From Unio delphinus (lineage: Eukaryota; Mollusca; Bivalvia; Unionida; Unionidae), in assembly GCA_029339505.1 (NCBI GenBank), contig JAQISU010000022.1:16676001-16740000 (forward strand): a stretch of 64,000 bases of DNA. Direction: 5' to 3'. The first letter of the stretch is position 1; each line of letters begins with the position of its first letter. Below are positions 12,101 through 24,100 of the stretch, piece by piece. A model generated the notes under the pieces. That model had not been told where the DNA came from. It made no database searches and saw only the letters and a program-made list of their open reading frames with translations. Position numbers and translations under genes: made by a program.

Positions 12101-15100
12101 CTTAGAACACTTATTACTAAAATTAGCACCTTACCAATGTTCCCTCTAAGCTGTGTGCGCATGCGCTGCTGCTCAGACATCCCAATGCAGCTGAATTATC
12201 AATCCAACATAAAAGTTTGCTTGACTCTTAATGCTTACACAATGCAGCGAGCATTGCACGCAAATCTACCGTTCGCTAAGAGGGAACGTTCCACCTGACT
12301 CTATGATGTGAAATTGAAGGCACGTTTCCAACACATGCTGGTCCAGAAAATTCGGTGGCTCATATCCCTGTCTCTACACAGAAGACGTCATCCAGGATGC
12401 ATCTATGCTGATAAGTATTGGGATGATAATGGGCACTCAGAAAATTATAGTTATCAAATTTTTATATCATAGTGTCTGCATAGATTTACTATAGGAACTG
12501 AATAAGTACCCAGAGTTTTTCAGCATGTTGTAATACGATCATTGATATCAAGTTCAGCATAGAATACATTGCCACAAGATTCTGCACCAGCTGCAGTGTG
12601 TTACCAAATGCCTTCTAATGCATATGTAAAAAGTATAGTGTCTTGGTATATTGATGGGGTTAAAAACTGAAGAGTGGGTCTTATAGAACTTTCAACTGAA
12701 GTTTGAGGGAAGGCATTGCTGTGGGAAGAAATATCAGTCGACACTTGGATCTGTATTGTTGATGTAGGCAGTCCAAAAGTTCAGCAACTCTACCAGACTG
12801 AGGAAATAATCTTAATGCCTTTTTGTCTTTCTTGATCAATATGCCAACAGATGCTGGAACTTTTGACCTGACTATTGATGGATCAGAAGGCAGAAAAAAC
12901 TGGTGGTAGCAGCTGGAAGACCTCAAATAAGACTTTTTTAGAAGGCATAGTCACTCTCTTGACATTGTGAGATCTAACGAAGGTGAGGGCACTTGTGAGG
13001 AGGTTTCATTGTCTGTGTGAAGGTTTTGATGTTGACATATCATTTGCTATCTGCAAAGGAGCTGGTGAAAAGAGGGGGGTTTTTGTGACTCTCCATGCTT
13101 GATGAACATCCTTTGTGTGATACTGTTACATCTGGACATTCAAGAAATAATTTTACCAGCTGAGTAGCAAAGACTTGAGAACCATGTGAATCAACCTTAT
13201 ATAATTTAAAACTTTTAATGAAAATGAGGAGTTTCTTGGGTCTTATCACTGTGGTACTAAGCTGGGCATAGGGTGCATTGAGTGACCAGTAGCAAACTGT
13301 GTGCTAGGTCGATCCAGGAAAGTACTTGTATGACATGGGTGTGGTAAACTGGGTCAAGAATTGTCATCTGTATGGTCAACTGTGGTGGAGACCCATTCTA
13401 ATCGGAGCCATGTGGTAGAGTTCAGTCATGGCTAAACAGAGCCATCTTACCTGGCATGGATGTGTCTAGCTTTGTAAGATAGGATGGAGTATGGGAAATC
13501 TGTCCAAGTACCCAATCCAAACATCTAACGTGTGAGACAGTAACTGAGATGGTATGTTGTTGTAAGCTCAATCTCAATCAATGGCAGATGAAAAAGAAAA
13601 TGGTGACATAAAAGTCAAACCCACAAGTGGCTTACTGGTTCTGCTAAGAAAAGTTTATCTTGATGTGGCACTGAAGGAGAAGCTAGAGCTGAATTTTTCA
13701 GAGCTTGAGTCATTTTGTGGTTGCTGAACTGTGAAGTTTGAAACCTTTCAAGAAGCAAGTCATTCACCACTGTGACATTTGCATGAATATTTATGACATC
13801 ATCATTCTTCAAGGTGTGCTTTTGTGCCCCAACCACAGCTCACTGACTTTCAGCCCACAAGATGCAAGTCTGAGATATATGTATGAACTGGCAACCAGAG
13901 CAAGCTACAATGTAGATTGGTTGTCCATCCTGTGTTTGCAATGTTTACAAAGCTTATACATGGTCTTGCCCAGGGTCTCCTATGTAAGACAAAATAGCAA
14001 AGACAATATTTAAAGGTGCATGCATCAAGCTTTATGAAATCAGAGTGTATATGTACAGAGCAACAACCGCTCCGGTGGCCTAGTGGTTAGAGCGTCCGTC
14101 CTGGAAGCGGGAGGTCGTCCGTTCGATCCCCGGCTGAGTCATACCAAAGAGTTACAAAAATGGTACTAACGGCTGCCTCGCTTGACGTTCAGCATTAAGA
14201 GGTTAGTGTTAGGACTGGTCGGCCTGGTGTCAGGATAATGTGACTGGGTGAGACATCATGATACATGTCTGCTGCATGATGTCTCAGTGCTAGACATCAC
14301 TATAAACTGCCTCAATGCAGACATCGTAGCGATATGACTGAAAAATTGTTAAAGCTATGTTAAAAATCCTAATCAAACAAACAAACAAACAAATACAGAG
14401 CAACACATTATGATAATCTACCTTAAAAGGGTGAATCTGGTTCCAAATTAGAGTATGGAGCATCAGTATTGATACTCATGAAGTGGATGCTAATATCAAT
14501 TTTTAATAAAAGTAACCCATTGGAAAGGTAAAATCATTAAAGCGGCGATTATAGTATGCTATACTAGACTATGTATAGAAAACTTACCTGTATATATCCA
14601 ACTGCAATGGAAACTATACAGCAATATAACTGAGTTTTCTAGTCCACACACAATACCTCTGCACAAAGAATAAAGCACCAGGAGGGGATGCATTAGTGAC
14701 CCATGCAGGAACATACCAAAGCTGCATAAGTGTGTTAAAAAACAGCAGTTATAATTCAGAGAAAAGTCAGAGAAAGAGTTAAGAAAAGCTTGAAAACTGG
14801 ACCATACTTCCTTTCAAAGAGAACACTCCTCCATCTAGTTTACAGAAAACTTCCAAAATAACTGTGTGGATTGCAAAGCTTCTCTGTCTGAAGACAGCAC
14901 ACTACTCAGCATGTTGTTTTGGGTTAATGCCATTTCTCAGTGCAAGATAGGCTTTATTTGGCAGCCAGAATTACTGGAGAAGGAACAAACAGGGAAAACC
15001 CCATTAAGAACTACCGATCCATGGGAAAATACTGGCAAGCTATCTCATATACCAACATTGATTGCGCCTGTGACTTGAACCCATGCTGACAGAGATGAGA

Positions 15101-18100
15101 TGGCAGTGATTGGTAAAGGTAAGTGTTTTATTACCACTCGGCCACTGGGGGTCCCCATGAGCAGAAGTAGTATCTGGAGTATTCACAGGATTTAGCACCT
15201 TCCCTGTATGAACAGGAGATCACTCTAACTGCCACCAATGTAGGCAGGTAAATATTAGCTTCTTATCCAAAAAATTTAACTTGGGAAGGCTGGATCTGCA
15301 AGGTAGTAGTAAGGTATTATGATCGGTTAATGTAACTGAAGAAATTGTCTTTCATGCAAGATTGCATTATGATATGCATGTATGGTACATGTATGGTACA
15401 TGTATGGTACTGTATGCAGGTATAGAAAAACTAAACACAATCTTTTAACTTCGCTGAGAACCCTAAAATGTATGCATTGTACTGTGCACAGGTCTAGAAA
15501 AACTGAAACCATTCTTTTAAAATTGCTGAAAAGCCCAAAAATTATTTGCATGAGCTTCCATATGGAATAGGTAAATTTAATCTGAATCATTTAGGTATAT
15601 GGACAGATAGACGGAAAACATAACAAAAATGTACAAGATAAGATAAACACAACCTACCTCAGCATCTCCGTTGAAATCAGCAAAATTCAATACTCTGTCA
15701 ATCAACATACTGTGATCACCTGGACCAAGTTGTACAGTAAAGAAGTCTTCTAATTTCTTCACAAAGTCCTCCAACGTCATACCTTCCCATACTGCATTGG
15801 AAGATGGTTCTGTGTGGTCATTGAATTTCTTTGTCTGTTTAGAAGCTTTGACTATTGTGTCCTTCCAGCTAAAAGTCTTTTTATAAATGAAAAGAACAAT
15901 ACCATATATCTACACTTGCAAAATTTTGCTTTCAAAGAATATGTATAAGGTAAACATTCCCTCGATAACTCACACACACTCTGATAACATGGGGTAAATC
16001 GCATTCTGTTTAAAATTAGAAAATACCCCAAAAATTCACCCCATTTCATTGAACATAAAGAAAATTGTGACCCAAAATATTAAGTGAAACCTCGATATAC
16101 CACTCATTTTATCGTCAAATATGGAACACAGGACCTGGAAATTTTAATCAACACTTATAAAATTCTCAACTTTTATCAGGAAGTCATATATTTTGTTAAA
16201 TTTTCATTCCAAACAACATTCTACGATCAATGAAATTCTCACCAACACTTATTGGAGGCAGCAATCATTCTGCCACAGCACTGTTATCAGTATCACTGCT
16301 GCTCTGCCCCAGCAGCACTAAGCTGTGTCTAGCTGCGTGTGCCCCATATAGTTTTACCTGTTAGACAATTTTGTAAATATCATGCACATGCATTCACTCC
16401 TATCTTAATTTCTATCCAATAAAAATCCACAAAATTTTCACCAATTATTCCCAATGAATTTGTCTACACAGTAATGTATTTTTTTCTCTTTTGCCCAATT
16501 TTTTAAAACTTATTTATAAATTATTTTACAAAATTAACATGATCGCTACAATCTGCTAGATCCACAATAACTCTATCATCATCGCTATCAGCATCCTCTT
16601 CTTCTGACAATTCATCCAACTGCCGAACATATCTTTCCTTTGCTTGTTCAATATTTTCCAGATCAAACCCAAGAACTCCTCATTTTCGCTCTCACCATCA
16701 TCAATTCTAATGTCCGCCATTATTTACGATTTTTCATTAACAGAACACATGTAGTGAAACTGCCTTCCATTAGTAACCCTTGGTTTCTGAACAATTCAAA
16801 TTTGCACACAAAAAAGTAAAATCATTTCTGATTGGTTAATATTGGTCTAATTCTTGGAAAAAAACCATATGTAACCAATCAGAAACGTATCTAACACGCA
16901 TTCAAAACAACAAAAGACTGGATCGGCCATTGAATACAGTCAACAAACTTCGACTACTGGTGGGATCAGTAATTGAATGCAGAAACCGGATCACATGTAC
17001 AGACAGGATCTTGGCCGAATGAGCTATTAAATACCAATTAAATAAGATTTTTATCAAGTGAAATTTGTGTTTTAATTCTTTTGGTTCAGTTTAATTAATA
17101 ATCATCTTAACTGCAATGTCCATCTTCTTGTAGTCAAGCATTAAATATGTCCATCTTCCATATCAGCATAATAAAGGACTCACTCTGTTTTGATATCGGA
17201 CTTGTATAAGTATTTGTTGTATTGCTGCACTTTATTAAAAGCTGACCTACTTTGTATTATCACATTAATTCTTTTGTATCAAATAAAGGGAGTGGATTAA
17301 AATAAAAAGTTAAAAGGCATGTAAATCCTACCTGCATAAGAGGTATCAGCTCCAGGTGTGTTTCAGGTAAACTCATTAATTGATCAATGGAACACTATTA
17401 TAAATAATAATGTGTACATAATATAATAAAGCTACCATATGCTCATTTATAAGCATGATCAAGAACAGCAAGGCAACTAAGCGACATAAATACTTGGTGA
17501 AATAAAAACCTTTGTTTCAGACACATTCATTGTTGACAACTGAGTTCCAGAATTTGCATTAACTTAAAATTCCTGAATTGGCACTCCTCATGAATGAGAA
17601 GTTTGACAAATAATTGCAATAAAATCATGGCATCAATATTTTACTTAATGAATAAAAAAAAATATTACTGTGAGCTGTACATATGTATAAGATTTTTTTA
17701 AGGTGTGAGTGCTGATACTGGTTCAGCTGACAGGTGTTGCACAAACATCTCAACAGCTTTGAGGTGAGCTAATGACTAAAATCAACTTGCATCTCGGAAT
17801 AAATAATCATTTACTTAATATTACTTCCAAAACTGGTTGGCTGAGAAAAACTGAAGTCTCTTTTAAAAATGGAAATTAAGATTAACTTATCATATAAGGA
17901 CAAAAGAAGTGCACCAAATAAATAAATCTACAATGCTGTCGAGCTAATTTGAGTAAGAAAACAGATGGAGTATATTACTGAGAAAACTCATAAGGGTCAC
18001 TAAAACTGGTGAAAAGGCACAACATGGAAGATATTTGTGAGGCATTGTGAAAAAGCACATTGACAAGTGAGGGTGGAAGTAGTAACTGCTGAAGGATGAA

Positions 18101-21100
18101 AATTGGTGCCATATCTCCTGTTCAAGGGGAGACTACTCCTGTCTGACTCGCATCCTAGCAAGCAGTTACATTTTAGCATTTTTATTGCTATAACAGCCCA
18201 AAAGAGTGTTGTTGAGTTATTGTTAGCTTGTGAGAGTTGGATTTGCAATGTAGTGGATGTTCTCAAAATGTATTTTGAAAATTTGAACTTCATGGGCAGG
18301 TTTCTGAGGGTTTTGATTGACATGGAGACATCATACCCAGAAAGTGGTTATAAGGTTTGAGAGCAGTATTCTCAATAGTTTCAGGTTATCACCCTGGGCC
18401 CTCTCTCTTACATGTATTGAAACATGGGTCAATTGATCATGTATGCTGATCCTATGACATGTAAGACATACAACTTTGGAGATCAAGGATATTATACACC
18501 TATGTGAATACAAAACATACACAGTATCTATGCACTCGCTTAAAATGTGCAGAAATAATTACATAGTATGCGTGTCAGTATCATGCATCAGTCTCTGAAG
18601 GTCAGTAATATGCATATGAAACTGTAATCTCATATTTGTTCTAAGGGTCTTACAGATGTTTCTTCATCTTCAGCAAGGCAAGAGAGGTAAACATTGTCAT
18701 CATAGCACAAGTCGTAACACATTCTGCCCGCAGCTAACCCATTCTTATACTCCTGACACTGTAAAAAAAAATGTATAAAAAACAATTACCTCAATGTCTA
18801 GCATTTATTGATGTCCATTTACAAAAATTATTACTCAGCAAACAGTCTTGCCTGCTCCATCGGAACATGACTAAATGAAAACTGTAATCAATGGGGTATG
18901 AAAAGTAGGTCAATGTGACCTATTTTCAGCACAGTGAATGCAACTTTATAAGTTTAGCACATATATTAATTTTCATCCAACAGTCTTCAAGATAGGGGAA
19001 TACAAACAATTTCATGTCACCAAAATGATAAACCTACATCTTTTGCAGTGATATAACACCTAGCCTGTTTACATAGCATATACATACAATGCATTACTCA
19101 ACACATTCCATATATTTCACATATTTCAAACTTAACCATACAATTCTCAGTTCAGGAATCATGTTACCAGGCTAAATGGACAACTAAGTCAATGAGAAAT
19201 AAAATGCAAACTTTGCCTTCTGTTAGGAAAACGAAAAGAACATTGCCCTGAGATGTTTAGCCAGGTTAGTTTTAGTATTGTGTTGTAGCTCAAGGCAAAA
19301 TATCCGTGTCAAGTATTTGAAGATCTGGCATTGATATCGACTGTGCCAGCAAACTCTTGCATTCAGAGGCATGCGTTTTAACAGCTGGGTTACCATTAAC
19401 CACTTCCTAAGTAAGTTGGTAACTATCACTGCTTGACTTCCACAAGTTATCCTTTGATGATAAAAACATACAAACTTGTGTTTTTGTAAAACTTAAACAA
19501 AAGTATGTAATTAGCAATCTGTGTTTTAGGAAAAGAATTGGTCAAATGTATATTTTAACTGCCATAGTTACATTATTTCCTTTATAAAGTCAGTTTGAGA
19601 AAAAAATGAATCTGTCATAGGGATTTAATGGAAGATGGTATGCCTAGAAAGTATATATTTATTATATTCTTTGGTTTGTTTTGTAAACCATCGGGTAAGT
19701 ATATACAATTTATGGAAAACAGTCCAAATATTATGTTATTGAAGATTTAGCTTTAAAATGCAATTATGTAGGTAAGAAATGTTTGGAGCAATGCTATGTT
19801 ATGGAATCTGAGAAGCACTTTATGGTCAAAGTTCTTTTTATGACTTCAATAATTTTATGATAATATGGAGAGAGAAAAAACCTGCAAAGCAAATACTAAT
19901 TAACCAATACTTTACATAACTACAAGTATGCAGATTAATAATAAAATCTTACATTTGGAATCCTATTAAATGACTTCTATAACAAACCTATAAATCAAGT
20001 AGTTACATTAAGAAACCCCTATTTCTAAAACCAGATGCACTCAGATGGTGGCTGTATCATTTACGTTGGAACGAAGGGTTTAGTTCATTAATATACCGAC
20101 TTTAATGCTTCAGTGTGTTGTCCATGAATAATAATATTAATGTTTTATATGCAACAACAAAATTAGAATGAACAGTATGATCTGAAGGCATGTTTGCATA
20201 TTTGCTCTCATATACTTGGTAGAGAGGTTGTTTCAGACAAGTTGAGAAATCTATGAAAGTGTCATTTTAAGAGAAACTTTGAGAAAGTAAAAAAAAAGTT
20301 CTTGAATATGGGTAGTTCATCAAGCATTTTTACTAACATGCAATTTCAATACTGTAATCTTTTTACTCACTTAAAATTTATTATAATGTAAAGCTTCTAT
20401 AGCCCTCTTTTTAAGTCATACGCCAAAATACACTTCATATGATAATCTTTATTCTTGCTTTGCTTCCATTTCTTACTGTTTAGCTCTCACATCTCCCTGT
20501 TCTGTCCATAAGAAGAAGTCACTTCTCCCTAACATTCAAGCCCAGCCTGATCCATGTAGTTTATGTCGGTGTTAATCTGTTTTTCTTTAAATGTAAGGTC
20601 ATTCAGATGCAAGGCCCCAATGTAGGCCTGATATTTTTCACTTTGTTTCTATGACTTAACAGTGACCTATTCACCAAGCAATGTCCAAACCAATAAATTA
20701 TGCTGATTGTTGTACTTACTGTAAAAGTATCATTAAAATATTAAATTATAATTTCATAGATAACTCTAGCTCACAATCTTGGTTATATAAAACTATCAAA
20801 CAAGTTCTATTGAAATCATTTAAGAAATATAGTTTCTAGTGAAGTAAAAGCTCTGACCGATTCAAGATTACTACATTATTATGAGATCTCATATGACATG
20901 GAAAGCAAGCCCAATCAATTGCAAGATGTTGCCATTAAAAGACAATTTCACTTAACCAAGCACTTGATGACATGCGTCTATTTATGAAGTTTGACCATAA
21001 AATGCTATGAAAAAGTATTGTCTCTGTTAGGAACTTAAGACAACGATTAAGAAGCACAACAGTGCTTCTATTTGCTTCGTACAATAGGATCATAACAGGA

Positions 21101-24100
21101 AAATTAATGATGTCTTGATGGATCCCAATTTTTACGAATGTATGCTCTAAAACAGATATTCATGAGATGAAACTAAGTACAGATGAAAAAGATATGGAAT
21201 AACTTGTCATCTACCAGTTGTAGAGCCTATGAATCTGCATGGGTCATGCTCATAATTACTAATCCATATTTTCTTTTTTTTAAACAAATTATTTAAGCCA
21301 ATATTTAAAGTCTGATAAAAATTGGACCAGAAAAATGTCTTCTGTAATGGTAACAAGCAATCAGATACAAATCACTTCAAATGACATGTGTGCATCTTGC
21401 TCATTAAAGAACTTCTCCCAGATCTTGAATGTGTGTGATTTGGATTTTTAACATTGCTTTAACAATTTTCAGTCATATCGCTACAATGTCATCAATGTGG
21501 TAGTTTATAGTGATGTCAAGCACTTGGGCAGACATGTGGCATGATGTCCCACCCAGTCCCATTATCCTGATATAGACTGACCAGTCCTAACACTAACCTC
21601 TTAATGCTGAGCAACTAGTGAGGTAGCTGTTAGCACCTTTTTTTACAAGTCTTTTGTATGACTCAGCTGTGGATTAACGCTACGACCTTCCGCATCTGAG
21701 GCAGGTGCTCTAACCACTAGGCCACTGCAGTGAAGCGGTCTTCATGATGTAAGCTTACATTCAAAGTTTCATCAAAATGAGACCAGAAAGATGGCTTCCA
21801 CAGACATAAACAAGTTCAGTCAATCATGTACAAGATCCCTTTATTAATAAGCAGGCTTCTTGCTTGTTATTGATTTTCTTAAAGATCTTGATGTTATAAG
21901 TATATATTCCATGTCTGATCAAAATCAAAATCAGAAATATGGCCAAGAGAGTGATAACAAGCTCATCCAATCAGATGCAAGATGACTTCAATTAGTATGC
22001 AAGAATCCAACTCATATGATATTTTGAATATATAAGCCAACATTCCAAGTTTGATAGAAATCAGATCAATTGTGATACCAGAGTGGTAACAAGCAGTTCT
22101 TAGCAAAGAACAAGAAATGGATGTAGAATCATATTATAAGCTAATCTGACTTTATGAGCAGGTGAACTAAAAATGAAATTGACGGTGCAAGATGAAAACA
22201 TAAAGGAACCAGAGCCACTTCCATGGCAAATCCCCACACTCCTACACGACTCAAGGGTTCTAACTCAAAATGCAGCACAAATGAGTTTTCCTTTTCTAAA
22301 AAAAACAATGACTAGTAGAGCTAGCAGCTCATGCTAATCAATATGCTGTAAATAAAGTATAATGCATACATGCCAACCCCTGATGAGGAAAAAGCATAAT
22401 CCAAGTGGTCAAAAAGCGTAATTCAGGCAGATAAAGTGTAATCCACATATAACATGCTAAAATTTCAATAAACAATGATTTATTTGACCCTCTTGTCTTT
22501 TTACATCATTTACCGTTTCAAGTTTTCATATGTAGCACTTTTAGCTTTACACACATCGACTAGAAACCATCTTAAAAATTAGCGCCAAATATTAAAATTC
22601 TTTCCACATGGCCAGAAACAGATGTCACGTGATGCTGCACTCTTGTCTTAATATTTAGAGGATTCTGTTCTTTTTTGTTTCATTTTTTGGGGGTTGCCTT
22701 TCTCTAATTTATCTGGGAAATTTTTGAAAGAAGATATTTTTGGAATCTGCGCGTAAAGATTGAATTTAGAAAACCAGTCTGCTCTCTCCTCACAAAGCAT
22801 ACTGATGCTATAAATAGAATCTGAGGTCAACAGTAGAGCGTACTCTTATATTGTAGTTACGTAAAAACTGTCTTTTCTAAAATATGACCTGTGTGATTAA
22901 TAGAATGTTAATAATAAGGAGAAAACAAATAATTAATTTTTTGGGGAGGTGGATAGACCAAAAAAGCGTAATCCATATATGTTTAAGCGTAACGTGTAAT
23001 TTAGTGAAAAAAAGTGTAATGATTATGTCAAAAGCGTAATGGTTGGCATGTATGATAAAGTCTAAGTTAAACAAAGGCCATAATTCCAAAAGTATTGCTA
23101 TAAAACAATACACATCAAACTCAACATAGGTATAAGTTACAGTTAGTTTTGTACCAAATCTGGCTTTAATCCAGTTACTGTGTAGAAATTTAGGACAATA
23201 ATCAAAGTAAAAAGGAGAAATCACTCTATAAAATATGCTGAAATAAGGTTAAAATCAAACATATCAAAAGTCTTCTTAATGTGAAGACTGAAACCAAATT
23301 TTGGTTTCATGCCATTAAGTTCTTCAAAAGTTATGAAGTAAAAACAAATCCAAAGAGCAAAGTTGTAGATCTGAGACTGTAACTTGAACACTGTTAAAAT
23401 GAAACCATGACCCTATCCTTTAAAATTTAAAACCTCATAGAAAGTTTGGTTTCAATATTTCAAAAGTGACCTAGTGAAAACAAACTGGTTTAAGTTCAAA
23501 GTAAAAACAGGCACAAATTTTTTTATTTCAATCCATAAATCCCCTCAGCAGAAATTACATTTATGATGGAACAGGATTTGCAGTCTTTAAAAGATATGGC
23601 AGGGAAATATAAATATTTACAATTGACAGTTCAGTTGACAATTTTGGTATATTTTACCCCTCGAAGGGGCCACAGGAGAGGCCCAAGAACTATACCCCTC
23701 TCACAGATGGTCTTGACATGGGCAACATATGTACAGTTTTGGTGAATTTCATCCTTGTGGTGTAGGAGGAATGGCCATAAAAAAGAATGTCATTGGTTTA
23801 AAGGCATAGTTACACAATCCTAACTACACAATGCTTCTTAAGTTTAAGCATCCCCCAAAAGATAAAAGGTAAATGTCCATAAAATAAAAATTCAAATTTG
23901 TTACATAAAATGCACTCTTTTCAAAATGTTAGAAGACCTTCTCAACTGGAACAATGTCACAAAGTGAATCCCTGGCAAAAAAGCTAACCTCCACTACTCA
24001 CTCTTACGATAATATTGGAGGGTGAATCGAGCCTAAACTACATCCCAAAGCCTGCAGGATGTGGCTACCTTCAGATGGAGAGAAGGAGGCATATAGAGGG

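Noticed and set aside
14066..14140. Functional tRNA gene
   Set aside because: The tRNA-like head is followed by a SINE body, an A-rich tail and flanking 12-bp duplications, so it is a SINE promoter.
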